A program made the translations under genes and the position numbers. Shown one piece after another: positions 47,557 through 59,183 of a DNA stretch of 64,000 nucleotides (the stretch's first letter is position 1; every line of letters begins with the position of its first letter). The notes below the pieces were generated by a model. It was not told where the DNA came from. It saw nothing but the letters and a program-made list of their open reading frames with translations, and did not search any database. The DNA is from Heterostelium multicystogenum (lineage: Eukaryota > Evosea > Eumycetozoa > Acytosteliales > Acytosteliaceae): NCBI GenBank assembly GCA_003667245.1, contig RCNN01000046.1, positions 62,001 to 126,000 on the forward strand, given 5' to 3'.

Positions 47557-47564
47557 TTATGGGT
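47557..47564 (-). promoter_or_regulatory. DUSE (Dictyostelium upstream sequence element)
   Basis: ACCCATAA on the minus strand. This matches the (A/T)CCCATAA element found about 60 bases upstream of many Dictyostelium snRNA, snoRNA, class I RNA and other small-RNA genes. It sits at the expected distance and orientation from the G+C-rich ncRNA block. It is the only copy I noticed in non-coding DNA of the window. Confidence 0.65.
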
Positions 47565-47941
47565 TATTTTGATTGAACAAACAAAAAAAAAAAAAACAAA
47601 ATGAAAAAAAAGTAAACTTAGAAAAGTGTTGACCAAAGTATTCCTATGTTCTGTCTCCTTGGCCAAGGAGGAGATATGGTCGAGATTAGGATCATTAATG
47701 TTATAAGATTGAGGAGTATTTAATTTTCTGGAGATGATGATAGTCCTGGAGCTGGGTGAAGGAATGAATTCAGCTATGATAATGGACAACATTTAAGCGT
47801 CCATTGTAATCAAATATTAAAAATACCAAACCAACTTCATTTGTTATAAAATTTAGGCTATCTTTTGTCCTATAATTTGTTTTCTTTATTATTATTATAT
47901 GGCGGGATTGTAGATTCGATGGTTTGAAAGATAATGTTTGT

Positions 47942-49206
47942 TTATTCATCATCTTCCTCCTCTTCTTCTTCAGCTCCACCTTCGTCGTCGTCGTCGTCTT
48001 CTTCTTCTTCGTCGGAATCGGATGGAAGATCATCGATATCGTCGTCACCAATAAACAGACTCTTGTCAACGTTGTTGGACAACTCTGATTCCTCTGGCTC
48101 TTTATATTCATCGTCTTGAACGTCGATAGCTGCATCATCGTCAACAAATAGATCTGGATTGTAAACAAACATTTCTCTACCACTCATTGATGTCTTTCCA
48201 GATTTGATGTCAGCTGCTCTCTTCTCTTCAGCCTCCTTAGCTGCCTTTTCTTTTTGAATACGCTTCTCTTCTTTCCACTTCAAAAAATGTTTCCAATGTT
48301 ACTGGGGTTGTCTTTGTCAATTTAGCTCTCTGTAAAAGTTTGATTGCCCAATTAGTATCACCGATAGTGGCGTGCCTCAATTAGCGGTCTTGACTTACCT
48401 CTTCTTCAATCAATTCTTCAATTGGGATTTGTTCGACTTCCTCTTCTTCTCCTCTCTTCTTTTTCTTTTGAAGTACGTATCCAGGTGGTAAACAATGTTG
48501 GTACATGCATTTATCACCTCCGTTTGGACACTCCCAGAACCAACCATACTTGCTGGCTTCGATTGCCTCCAAGAAATATTTACACACGATGGTGGTCTTT
48601 AAGTTTTTGTTTCATTTGTACGCTTGTTGTCAATGACCTTCTTGAGTTTGTCATCGTCCCAGTTCTCCATGCTGTCTGAAGCTTTGTCGTCTGGGTTATT
48701 GTTACGACGATCAGTGTAAATATCGATTTTAGCATCCTTTCTGGCGACCATGAGATCGTGTGCAAACTTGCACTTGTTACCCTTGGTGCACTGACCATGC
48801 TTGAAGAACTCGCAAACAATCGACTTTGGATCGACACCAAGTGGTACCTTTGCTTGAACGATAGTTGGCTTCAAGAGATCAGCCATCTCCTTCTTTGCCT
48901 TCTCAGCAAGTTCTTTATCTTTTTTAGCAGTTTCTGCTCTGTTTGCGGCCTGTCAATGTGAATAAATGAACCAATCAATATAAAAATATTCCAGCAGCTT
49001 TGAGTATCTATCCATCTACCTCATGTCTCAAAAACACTTACCTTCTTTTGATTGATATTGTTATTGACTTGTTGTTCTACATTCTTTACGAATTGAGCAA
49101 CCTTCTTACTCTTGTTCTTATTCTTCAAACCAAAAGTCTTATCTTCAATCTTCTTCTTCTTCTCTTTTTCAAGAGACTTCTTGTTTGGTGCTGGTTTGGG
49201 TGGCAT
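47942..49206 (-). CDS. zc3h15: ZC3H15 (DFRP1) CCCH zinc-finger protein
   Basis: This protein binds and stabilises the translation-associated GTPase DRG1. Exons: 49042-49206, about 48403-48949, and 47942-48329. The N-terminus is strongly basic ([19 protein letters not shown]). Two CCCH fingers follow: [19 protein letters not shown] (near 48760-48815) and [28 protein letters not shown] (near 48490-48585). The DFRP domain region contains ISGREMF-like [18 protein letters not shown]. The C-terminal end is nearly pure Asp/Glu. The frame breaks near 48600, where an A run separates NKRTNE from KTTIVCKYF, and at the A6 run 48282-48287, where ETF continues as LKWKEEKR one base away. Both are homopolymers and probably sequencing errors, since similarity to the human protein continues on both sides. 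Confidence 0.92.
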
Positions 49207-49546
49207 TTTCTACTGCGTACTTTCCAATCCAATAACTCTAGCTTACTAACTTGATCTATAACAATCTACGACACTACTTTAGCTCTCAATAATACTAAGT
49301 AGTTTATTATTAGTTGGTTGTTAGGTTGGAGAGGAAAAAACTAAAACTATTAAAAATAAAGAAAGTACAGATTTATTTCAACACATTTCACCCACTCGTA
49401 TGTACATTATTTGAGAAAAATTTTTAAAAAAATTTTCAATCTTTCAAGCTTAGTGCCTTGATCCGAACTTCTGTGCTAGCTTACAAGCAGTAAATGAAAG
49501 GTTGTTGTTTATATTAATAATTATTGTTATAAATATTATAACAAGT
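49207..49546. other. Intergenic region
   Basis: These 340 bases cover the ZC3H15 promoter (minus strand) and the 3' flank of the hydratase gene. A/T-rich, no gene seen. Confidence 0.45.
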
Positions 49547-50768
49547 TTAGAGATTTGATCCTCTTGGTCTGATCTCGGCAATGGCATTGGAGAGTGTGTA
49601 ACCTTCTCTTTCCAAAACTCTAGATTGGAAAACAACATGAGTATCATCCAATTTCCACATTTCAGTTTGAATGGTCTCACCTGGGAATACATGCTTGAAT
49701 TGATACATATTAGCATTGAATAAAGAATATCGATGCTGGCTTAGCTATGCAAACTTACCTTTGAGAATCTGACACGAATGCTCTTGAATCTATCGGGATC
49801 ATTGTCACAGAAGTGTTCTAAAATAGCTCTTGTCTGTACGTAGATGATGTAGTAATTGATTAGTAAGTTTGTTGAATCGAGTCCACATATGATAGCAATC
49901 GGATACCTACAGCAACACCGAATGAGCAAAGACCATGAAGAATTGGTACATCAAATCCACCCAATTTGCTCATTTCTGGATCAACATGAAGTGGGTTGAG
50001 GTCACCACCTGCAAGTCTGTAAATTAATGCTTGGTCTGTAGTTGTCTTTTGGACGTGAACGGCATCTGGCTTTCTTTTAGGGATGGCAATTGGCTTCTCA
50101 GATGGTCCTCTGTCACCACCGAAACCACCAATTCCACGGATAAACAATGAAAACTGATTGAAGACAATCTCTCTACCGGTTTCCTTCTCCTTTGTGATTG
50201 TATCAACGACCAACAATACACTCTTACCCTGTTTTGATGAACAATAGGTGGCCACTGTTTAGTAAGAATAGACAGGTGTCAAGAGAAAGACGGGCAGTCC
50301 GTAGCTACATACCTTGTCGTAGAGATGGCTGACCTTGGAGTAGGTGATAAGCGATGCTTTAGTTGGGATCTTTCCTCTGACCTCCAAGTATTGCTCACCG
50401 TGGAGCAACATCATAGCATTGAAATCGGACAATCCACTGATGCCATTGACAACTTCAAGCAAAACCTTGTAGGGGAAGATGACACCAATCGATGGAAGAG
50501 CACAAAATGACTCTGCATTCTCGTATACAAATTTCAAATTCTTTGTTCCAGCACCAATACTCAAAGCGTACAAAGCAACATCTTTCTATACAACACAGCC
50601 ACACAACATAAATGTAAAGATGAGGTAAATAAAAACACATATTAATAATAATTCTATACAATAACTCTTCAATGTTCACATTAGATTATATATAATAGGT
50701 TTATTTATTACCTCATTCAGTTCAAATTCAATTGGAGCGAACTTATGGTTTAAAACTTTCTGAAACAT
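49547..50768 (-). CDS. mfeB: Peroxisomal enoyl-CoA hydratase 2 (MFE-2 hydratase unit)
   Basis: A stand-alone (R)-specific 2-enoyl-CoA hydratase, equivalent to the central domain of human HSD17B4 and to the Dictyostelium mfeB product, acting in peroxisomal beta-oxidation. Five exons all join in phase 0: 50712-50768, 50313-50585, 49911-50228, 49759-49833 and 49547-49693, giving 289 residues. The N-terminal hot-dog fold contains ALSIGAGT and FPYKVLLEVV. The C-terminal MaoC hydratase-2 motif YRLAGGDLNPLHVDPEMSKLGGFDVPILHGLC supplies the catalytic Asp and His. HVFPGETIQTEMWK closes the fold. The protein ends GSNL, a variant of the SKL-type peroxisomal targeting signal. There is no dehydrogenase or SCP2 domain attached. 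The exon 3 donor was placed at GTAGGT (49910) because it restores FGVATRAILEHF. Confidence 0.93.
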
Positions 50769-51221
50769 CTATATTTGACATGGTTTTTATATTACGAATC
50801 TTATCTTTCCTTATCTTATATTACAATTGCAAGTATACGTATAAAACAACCTCTCTAAATTTAATATTCTAATGAATTAATTAATAGATATGCAAATGAT
50901 AATAAATAAACAACAAACTAACTGATAGAGTAATGTAATTAATGATGACTAAAATTGACAGTGGTAATATTCTTTGGCAATGCCAATTTTACATTGAATA
51001 ATAATAAAATTTAATAAATCCACTCATTATTGCGATAATCTTATCCAAAAAAGGGTGTGACCATGCATGATTAGCAAGTTGTGAAATTGAATGAATAAAT
51101 AAAATATCGTAAATCTGCAAAGATAGATATATTGATTTTAGTATTGTCATAGTTTGATTGATCATATCACTACTGATTTAAATAGTTAGTTTATTGTAAC
51201 ATGTAATATATTAATTATTAA
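50769..51221. other. Intergenic region between mfeB and hgd
   Basis: A/T-rich, 453 bases, carrying the mfeB promoter (minus strand) and hgd 3' flank. No gene is seen. Confidence 0.45.
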
Positions 51222-52905
51222 TTAATAATTCATTGTTGTTGTGGTTGGTTGTTTCTTAAAATTGTTTGAAATGGATTGCCAGCACTTCCAGTAGTCGTCA
51301 TCGATGAAATTCTTGTTGGCATATTCTGAAATTCCAACGATAAGAGATGATTCAAACATAAATGCTAAAGCAACATCTGGAATCCTATAATGAAATATAT
51401 CCGGTTAGAATAAAGGACTGATTGATAGAGCTTGTAAGATTACTGACTTTGTTGGCTTTAATTCGGCGACAGCAACTGCGGCATTGAAAGTATCGGCGTC
51501 TGGACCATGTGGTGTCATACATGAGTGGAGACTTCCACCACCTGGAAGGAAACCTTCCTTCTTGGCTTCGTAGACACCACGAATCAAACCCATAAACTCA
51601 CTCATGCAGTTACGGTGGTAGTATGGTGGTCTGAAGGTGTTCTCTTGAACCAACCATCTTGGTGGGAAAATAACGAAATCAGCTGCTGCGACACCTGGTT
51701 CGTTAGTTGGTGCAGTCAAAACTGTAAAGATAGATGGGTCCTAATGGTAATGATCATTGATTAGCATATCGTCTAGTGATTGTGTAGATAATCTTAAGAA
51801 GCTTACCAAATGGTCGAAAGTGACTGAATTAACAGCACAGAATAAGTTCAAATCGTATTTATATGGGCAATAGTTTCCATGCCAGGCAACAACGTTGAAT
51901 GGGGAGTGATCTTGGGTGGCAGTGAAAAGCTTACCAAGGAATTTGTTAATTTTTACATGTTGTACTTGTACATCCTCGTAGGCAGCGACTGGTGAGAGGA
52001 AATCTCTTGGGTTGGCCAAACCGTTGGCACCGATTGGACCGAGGTCTGGGAGACGGAAATGTGTACCAAAGATCTCTAAAATATAACCACGGGATGGTCC
52101 ATCTGGTACGTTGACTGAGAATGTGACACCTCTTTGGATGACACAGATCTCACCAGAGTGTACTTCCAAAAATCCAAATTCAGTCTGGATGTCCAATGTT
52201 TCCTTGCTGTGGAACTAATAAAAGTAATGAATTAATTCAATTGTTGAAGGCATAAGGTTTATAAATGATACATACCAATTAAAAAGTCACCATCAGAGTT
52301 GTAGAATGATTTGTTTACCATGTTTTGGTTGGCAGTGTAGATGTGAATGGCAATACCATGACGAACAGAAGCGTGTCCGGCACCAGCAATGGTAATCAAA
52401 CCTTCAACAAAATCGTGTGATTTCTCTGGGATTGGGAATGGTTTCCAACGAAGTTGATTTGGATTGACAATATCGCATTTAGAATCGAGAAGCGTTTCCT
52501 TTTCATATGGCACCAATGGTGTATGACATACTGATGGACGAATTCTGTATAACCATCTATAATAGTAAATAAATCTATTGTTAGTATACACATAGAATTA
52601 TTGGTTTTTAATAACTCCTCTACTGTACAACAACAACTGATATATATAGAATAGTTGTCAACTAACTAGGAGTTATATACTTACGATCTTTGTTGTTGTG
52701 CTCTTGGTACAGTGAATGCATTACCAGAGAGTTGCTCAGCATAAAGACCATGTGCTACTCTTTGTGGAGTGTTCTGTCCATATGGAAGAGTACCCTTGAC
52801 AGCTTCAGACTCGAAGCTATTACCAAAACCACTTTGATATTGATACTTTGATGGTCTTGGCTTGAAAGGTGGAGTTGAAGAAACAGGGGGGATAGTTGCC
52901 ATCAT
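51222..52905 (-). CDS. hgd: Homogentisate 1,2-dioxygenase
   Basis: The iron enzyme that opens the ring of homogentisate in tyrosine and phenylalanine breakdown. Five exons: 52685-52905, 52276-52556, 51807-52214, 51448-51740 and 51222-51384. The product begins with [18 protein letters not shown] and [11 protein letters not shown], both family hallmarks. It continues through [54 protein letters not shown], and the metal site: His and Glu in [16 protein letters not shown] and His in [10 protein letters not shown]. The C-terminus [16 protein letters not shown] is complete. One frame change occurs near 52195 at the start of exon 3 (VPQQGN then LDIQTEFG); the block is conserved on both sides, so it is probably a base error. 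Intron positions are all supported by GT/AG and phase. Confidence 0.95.
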
Positions 52906-53897
52906 CTTTAACTAAATATAATTTATTATTCGAGATATATATATATATACGTATACAATTGTATTGATTATATGTATGTATTTATCTAGCTATGATAATA
53001 AATAAGCAAGACAAGTCAGATTATTTAATAAAAACACAAGAGCTGAAAACTGAAGTGATAGCAGATTTTTTGTTTTGCTTTTAATTTATAGAAAATGAGG
53101 AAATGAAATGTGGAGTGAAGCGGAGAGCAGAGTATGCAAAATGTGCTTTTCTGTAAAAATGCTTATAATAATATATTAAATTAGAATAGAACAGAACATA
53201 ATAAAAAAAGAGTAATGTAAATAATTATGTCATTTTTTTGTTTTTAGTTTTTTCAATTGATTTTTTTGTATTGTTGTTGGAAATCCGATGGTGGTGTTAT
53301 GTCATGTTTCTGTGTGGTGTTTTTTAGTTTGTTTTGTATCTAATGGGGTAAAAGTGGTGTTTTTAATCGTCCCCAGATTCCAACAAACTGCAGTACACTG
53401 AAATTTCCAAATTATGTGTATTTATTTGTATTTTTTTAAAAAAGTTGTTCCTCATTTTCTATTTTCCATTTCCATTTTTGGAATGATAGGTTTGGTCTTC
53501 CAATCAACTAAGGAATGATATCACCATGTTTATTTGTTTTTAGCATCCACATCCTAAAATACGTAGGTTTCGTAGTCAGACATTGAGTGGAAGAACGATC
53601 GAAATAGATCAACTTTCAGATTTCAAAACGATCAATAACTTCACCACCAAAACTGACTGAGTGATAATAATAAAGTAGTTTCATTAGTTGAGCCATTGTA
53701 GGAACACGTAATAATAATGAATGAAATTAGGTATGGTGTGTTTGGGGTGGTGATCTTTTCTTGATTCTAGTCGAATTGGCCAACTAAATCAGAGAAAGAT
53801 AGATGCTATTGGTTTGTTTATTGATGCAATGCCTTAAGCTCTTTGATGCTTTGCACTGGTGATTTTGGGATGGTATTAAAAAAGTGGATAAATTTGT
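52906..53897. other. Intergenic region downstream of the membrane-protein gene, upstream of hgd
   Basis: About 1 kb, A/T-rich with several T runs (53229-53247, 53430-53437). It contains the hgd promoter. No open frame of coding character or RNA signal is seen. Confidence 0.5.
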
Positions 53898-55059
53898 TTA
53901 TTGTTTATCAACTGGAAGATTATTGGAAACATTTGGATTGACAGCCATATTGTTGTTGGCAGCAATGTTGTTGTTATTGTTTAAAGTGTAATAGTATGGA
54001 ATTGGATAATAATATTGTGGTGGTTGCTGTTGTTGTTGGTTAATTGCATTATCATTGTTGTTGATTGCGTTTGTGTTGGAATTTACATTGTTGTTGCTGT
54101 TGTTGTTGTTGTTGTTGTATACCATTTGACCATATGGCTGTGGTACCATTTGATAGTGTACTTGATATGGAACTTGTGGGTAGAAGTTTGGTTGGCCAAA
54201 GTTGCCTGGGTAGAGTTGTGGGTTGGCGTTGAATGCACCAACGTTGGCTTGTGGTGGAATTAAAGGTGTGGATTTGGTGGCAACAACTGGGGCGACGACA
54301 GCTGGCTTTGGTGCAACGGTGGTCTTGTAGGTGAATCTGGTGATGATTGCACCAACGGTTGGGTCTGAGGCCTTCAACTTCTTGAGTTGCTTGATGTAAC
54401 GAATGTAGTATCTAATACCGATGGAGTAAATGATGACAACAACGCAGATGACGGCGGCATGGATAATTCCACCAGTCAAGTCATAGTATGTGAAGATAAG
54501 ACTGAGAATAATATTGTAAATAACGAGGTAGAAATATACAAGAATAGTCAAAACCAAGTGCTATAGTAATAATAATTAAAATAATATTGTCAGAAATAAG
54601 TTATAATAATCGGATTGGAAGTAGCCATTCCAGTCTATTCCAGTCCAAATCAGTTTGGTGAAATTCATGAATTAATTTACTTACAGTGGTCAAAAGTGCG
54701 ACGTTACCACTCAAAAGAGCAAGAAGTCCAAATCCAGCAATTGCAAATCCAATAATTGAGACCCATGTCAAGAAGTTGACAAAGAATATGAAAGCACCCT
54801 AATTATTAAGTTGATTGAGGTTAGCTCATGTTGACAGCCGCGAAGTTGTTATGAATAAATACTTACTACTTGGAGGAGTAACAAAACAACAATCAAGAAT
54901 CTAGAGAGTTTGAAAACTTGGTCTGACAATCTCAGGTTTCTTTTCAGTGACAGTAGTTGTTGTAGTAGTGGTAGTGGTAGTTTCACCTTGGAGAATTGGT
55001 GAAGAGGATGAGATAAGGTTTTCCTCTTCCAAAACGGAATAGTTATCTGAAGCACCCAT
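53898..55059 (-). CDS. Multi-pass membrane protein with N/Q/P/Y-rich cytosolic tail
   Basis: Exons: 54867-55059, 54685-54798 and 53898-54560. The N-terminal tail is acidic and Thr-rich. About four hydrophobic segments follow: FLIVVLLLLQV with FIFFVNFLTW, SIIGFAIAGFGLLALL, LVLTILVYFYLVIYNIILSLIF and AAVICVVVIIYSIGI. Next comes a basic stretch (RYYIRYIKQLKKLK) and a 150-residue tail rich in Pro, Tyr, Gln and Asn with poly-N runs. The layout resembles tetraspanning MARVEL/LAPTM-like proteins, but no diagnostic motif is present and I do not assign a family. Within exon 1 the frame shifts by one base between the Thr-rich tail and the first membrane helix, near an A run at about 54940. The upstream exon length is one base off, which fits a single missing or extra base. 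Confidence 0.68.
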
Positions 55060-56270
55060 TTTATTATTATAATATAATCAGATAAGTTCTAAATTAATTT
55101 ATTTATTATTATTTATTAAAATTAATTTCAGAGTTGTTAAATAATAAATTACAAAAATAATAGTATAAGTAATAATATATATATACAAATAGTCTAAATT
55201 TGATGTTTAAATGGTTTGTGAAATTAGCTCATCTTATTAGAAGACTTTGATCGAACAATTTAGAATTCTTAGCAAATCAAAAACAATTAAATTTGATTTA
55301 AAACAAGTTGTTTTTTCTTCAAAAGTAGAGAAAATGCTGATGTGGTTGTTGTTTAAGTATTTTGATCACAATAAATCAATCAAAAAATGATGGCACTAAT
55401 TCTTGTCTTGAGTCTCCAAAAATTAACAAAAATAGTTTAAACAAAAAATATCAAGTGATTTTTCTCAACATATCAGTGATTTTGTTATTACTATTATTAT
55501 TATTTATTAGTATTAACATTATCAACAAAAGACACAGATCACTTAGGAGTATTATGATTATTAAAGAAAAGATTAGTCATTAAACTTAAGTTCTGTGATA
55601 AACTTAATAAATATAAAGGTTTTAAAGTTCTATATGTATATTGTATCTGTTTATCTTACTTAAACAAATTTATATTTTAGAAAGATAAATTAAGTTTTAG
55701 TCAATTAGTTGGGCTGATTTATGAAATTTGTCTTGATGTTGTAATAATCAGTCCGATGACGAAAGGTCGCGAAACAATTAACCCGAAATTCAATGGCGTC
55801 AAAGATATTATAAGTATACCTGTGGTCACAATCAAAGTTTGAAATCTGTAAATTTAAATGATATATAGATATTTGATGAATTTAAAACTTGTAAAACGTT
55901 GATTTGGTTATTTTATCTCTTTTGAGGTGTGATCTTAGACTCCAAAAATGCCCATTGGCGGCTCAATCACGAAAAACACCAAAACAAAATCAACCATTGC
56001 CAATTGTCATCAAAATTAAAAAAATATCTTAATTTTTAATGTAAATCCTTTAATTTATGAAAAGGTAGTAAGTCGTACAATACAATCAACAACTTTACAC
56101 CTAACTGGCTGTTGCTGTGATTCAGTGATTGAGGCTGTTGATAGTCCACCTCACCTCACCTACCTACTACATTATGCCGACTCTTTAAATACGACCTCTC
56201 CCATGCAATGGAAACTATTTCTTTTTTGTCCAATTCTTCTGAAATCCTATTAGAATAGAATAGAATTTCA
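55060..56270. other. Divergent intergenic region
   Basis: About 1.2 kb separates the membrane-protein gene (minus) from neutral ceramidase (plus). It is A/T-rich. A small open frame at 55362-55583 starts without ATG and is not called. A short G+C-richer patch at 55748-55800 was examined for a ribozyme and rejected. Confidence 0.5.
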
Positions 56271-58809
56271 ATGTATAAATTATATTTATCTGTATTGTTG
56301 GTGTTGGCCGTGGCCGGATGCTGTAGCTCCGTCAAGATCAACATTGATAACAATGTCAAGCTGGACACTACCAATGGATACCAAGTTGGTGTTGGTATCT
56401 ACGATGTTACTGGTCCGGCTGCTGAAAGTAAGTATTTTTATGCAACAACAAGCTGCAGTTTGTTGTTGAATTCCATTGGTCTCAGATATTAGTAGAAGTA
56501 CTTATATTTCCATGCTTGTAATATGTAGCTGGTATGATGGGATATGCTGTTCCACAACAAATTACAGAGGGACTTCATTTCCGTTTGAGAGCAAGAGCAT
56601 TCGCTTTTATGGACTCGAACGGAAGTCGTGCAGTCTACGTCAGTGTCGATGCATGCATGATTTTCCAAGCTGTTAAATTGCAAGTGGTTCAATTGTTGAC
56701 CGATCACTTTGGACCAATGATTTACAATGAAGACAATGTACTTTTATCTGGAATCCATACTCACAGGTAGGAAAGAGGTGAACATAAACTAAAACAACAG
56801 AAAGAGCAACAACTAATTATTTATACAAAAAACTAATACTAATGTTACGATTCATAGTGGACCAGCAGGTTATTCTAAATATGCTTTGTATGGTATCACT
56901 GCCCTTGGATTCTATCAAGAGAATTTCGATACTATTTGCAACGGTATTTTCCAGGCAATTTTAGCAGCACACTACGATCTTCAACCAGGATCTATTTCAG
57001 TTACTCAATCAACCTTGTATAACTCCAACATCAAGTAGGTTTCATCCATTTCTCAAGAATAGTCTCAACCCTTTTATTTACTCTGGAATATTAAATTATC
57101 ATTACACTTTAGTCGTTCTCCAAATGCTTACTTAAATAACCCATTAGAGGAAAGACTTAAATACCAAGATGATGTAGATAAGAATATCACAGTTCTCAAG
57201 ATTGAGGACCAAACTGGTGCTCCAATGGGTGCTATTACATTCGTAAGTGAGGCCATCGATGGTGCCACCTATTAAGTCTCTAACACCTTTGATTTCAATT
57301 CAAGTTTGCAGTACATTGCGTCAGTATGAACAACACCAATCACTTGATTAGCGGTGACAACAAGGGATATGCTTCATATATGTTTTGAAAAGTATATGAA
57401 TGGAAATAGTACTATGCCAGGTTTCGGAAGATTTGTCGCTGCCTTTGGTCAATCCAATGAAGGTGATGTCAGCCCAAAATACTGCTGGTCCAATGTGCCG
57501 TGATGGTTCGCCATGTGCACCAGACTCAACATGCAATGGAAAGAACGAAGGATGCTATGCTCAGGGTCCAGGCAAAGACATGTTCGACAGCACTCGTATC
57601 ATCGGAAACAACCCAGTTCCAGAAGGCTTTGGAAATGTTCCAGTCTGCCGACCAAATGCCAATCAGCAATGCCGGTATCAACTACCGTCACTCATGGTTG
57701 CCAATTACCAACATCACAGTCTACCCACCATTCACACCCACCACCCAACCAGCAACCACCTGTAGAGCAGCCATGGGATACTCATTCGCTGCCGGTACCA
57801 CCGATGGACCAGGTGCATTTGATTTCACCCAAAATGACAACTCCTCCACCAACCCATTCTGGAACTTCATATCAAAGTTCATTGCCGACCCAACTGAGGA
57901 GCAAAAGGAATGCCAATCACCCAAGCCAATTCTTTTGGATGTAGGGTAAGTATTCGATATCGATAGTCCATGACTTTTTCCTAAACTGACCGACAACTAT
58001 TCAAGTCAAACCAAGCCAATTCCATGGCAACCAGACATTGTCCCAATTCAAATTATAACCATAGGTAACATTGTATTGTGTGCCGTTCCAGGTGAGTTTA
58101 CAACCATGTCTGGTCGAAGATTGCGTGAGCAAATTGCTGGAATCATTGGTGACGCTCTTGGAGCCGAGCCCATTGTCTTGGTCGCCGGTCTTTCCAACAC
58201 TTACTCCGGTTACATTGCAACCTACGAGGAGTACCAAGTACAAAGATTTGAGGCCGCCGCCACCGCCTACGGTCCACACACCCTCGGTGCCTACCAACAA
58301 GAGTTTGGTAAGCTTGCCCAGTCGATCGTTGACAAGACCACCGTGCCACCAGGACCAACCCCAAGAAACATGACTGGACACACCTTCTTCTTCTTGCCAC
58401 CAGTCATCTACGACGATGCCCCCGGAGGTCGTTTCGGAGCCGTCTACCAAGATGTCGAGTCGATCTACCGAATTGGACAGGCTTCACCCGTCGAAGTCGT
58501 CTTCTATGGAGCCAACTTGAGAAACAACTTTATGACTCAAGATACCTTCTTGACAGTCGATTTCGAGGAGCAGCCAGGTCAATGGACCACCGTACTCAAC
58601 GACGGAGACTGGGACACCAGACTCTACTGGAAGATGCACGACCTCTCACAATCATTGATCACCATCCAATGGTACATTGGTGAGACATTCCCCGTACAAC
58701 CCGGTACCTATCGTATCACCCACACACCGGATACGCCAAACCAAGTGCATTCTCAGACAAGAGAATCCCATACTATGGTGAATCAAGCACATTCCGAGTA
58801 ATAAACTAA
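56271..58809 (+). CDS. dcd2: Neutral ceramidase
   Basis: Secreted or luminal hydrolase that splits ceramide into sphingosine and fatty acid. Exons: 56271-56427, 56529-56766, 56858-57034, 57113-57242, 57305-57945 and 58006-58809, all with matching phases. A signal peptide (LYLSVLLVLAVAGCCS) opens the protein. Family motifs: VGVGIYDVTGPAAE, GYAVPQQITEGLHFRLRARAF, LSGIHTHSGPAGYS (zinc ligands), FAVHCVSMNNTNHLISGDNKGYAS, and AFGQSNEGDVSPN with the nucleophilic Ser. Then GAFDFTQND, CAVPGEFTTMSGRRLRE and LSNTYSGYIATYEEYQVQRFE(AA) with the tyrosine of the zinc site. Frame breaks are at T run 57383-57386, near AAAA 57477-57480 and CCC about 57614, and near 58727, just before the C-terminus. They partly cancel and lie at homopolymers, so I read them as sequencing errors. 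About 730 residues when read through. Confidence 0.93.
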
Positions 58810-59183
58810 ATCATTTCATCTCATCTCACCTCACCTCATTCAAAATAATATCAAAAACATCATTATATTTTTTATTAGTATTTATTTTTATTACAATAAT
58901 TAATAGCTTGCAAATATAATAATAATAATAATACTGGGGAATTGTAATTCAATTAATGCATTAATATAATTGAAAGAAATTTCATTTTTTTTCATTTAAA
59001 ATTTAATTAATTTTGCAATTTAAAGTTTTAGACAAGTAATAAAATCAACACCAATTTGGTTAGTTCATATTACAAATTATCATATAATTATTCAAAATAT
59101 ATTATTAATCATATTTGCATCAATATAAATATAACAACATAACATAGCAAAGATAATACTTTATTATTAGGTTGGTTTTGGAA
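58810..59183. other. Short intergenic region
   Basis: A/T-rich, 374 bases between two plus-strand genes; no gene seen. It holds the ceramidase 3' flank and the promoter of the M20 gene. Confidence 0.45.

Noticed and set aside
47934..48119. Poly-Ser open frame on the plus strand
   Set aside because: It is the antisense of the Asp/Glu tail of ZC3H15.
55362..55583. Small open frame with a hydrophobic Leu/Ile run
   Set aside because: It has no ATG start, sits in a divergent promoter region and its composition is that of A/T-rich DNA.
55748..55800. Hammerhead-ribozyme-like string (CCGATGA ... CGAAAC)
   Set aside because: The core has C instead of U at one invariant site, the first stem II pair cannot form, and no proper stem III or GUC cleavage context follows.
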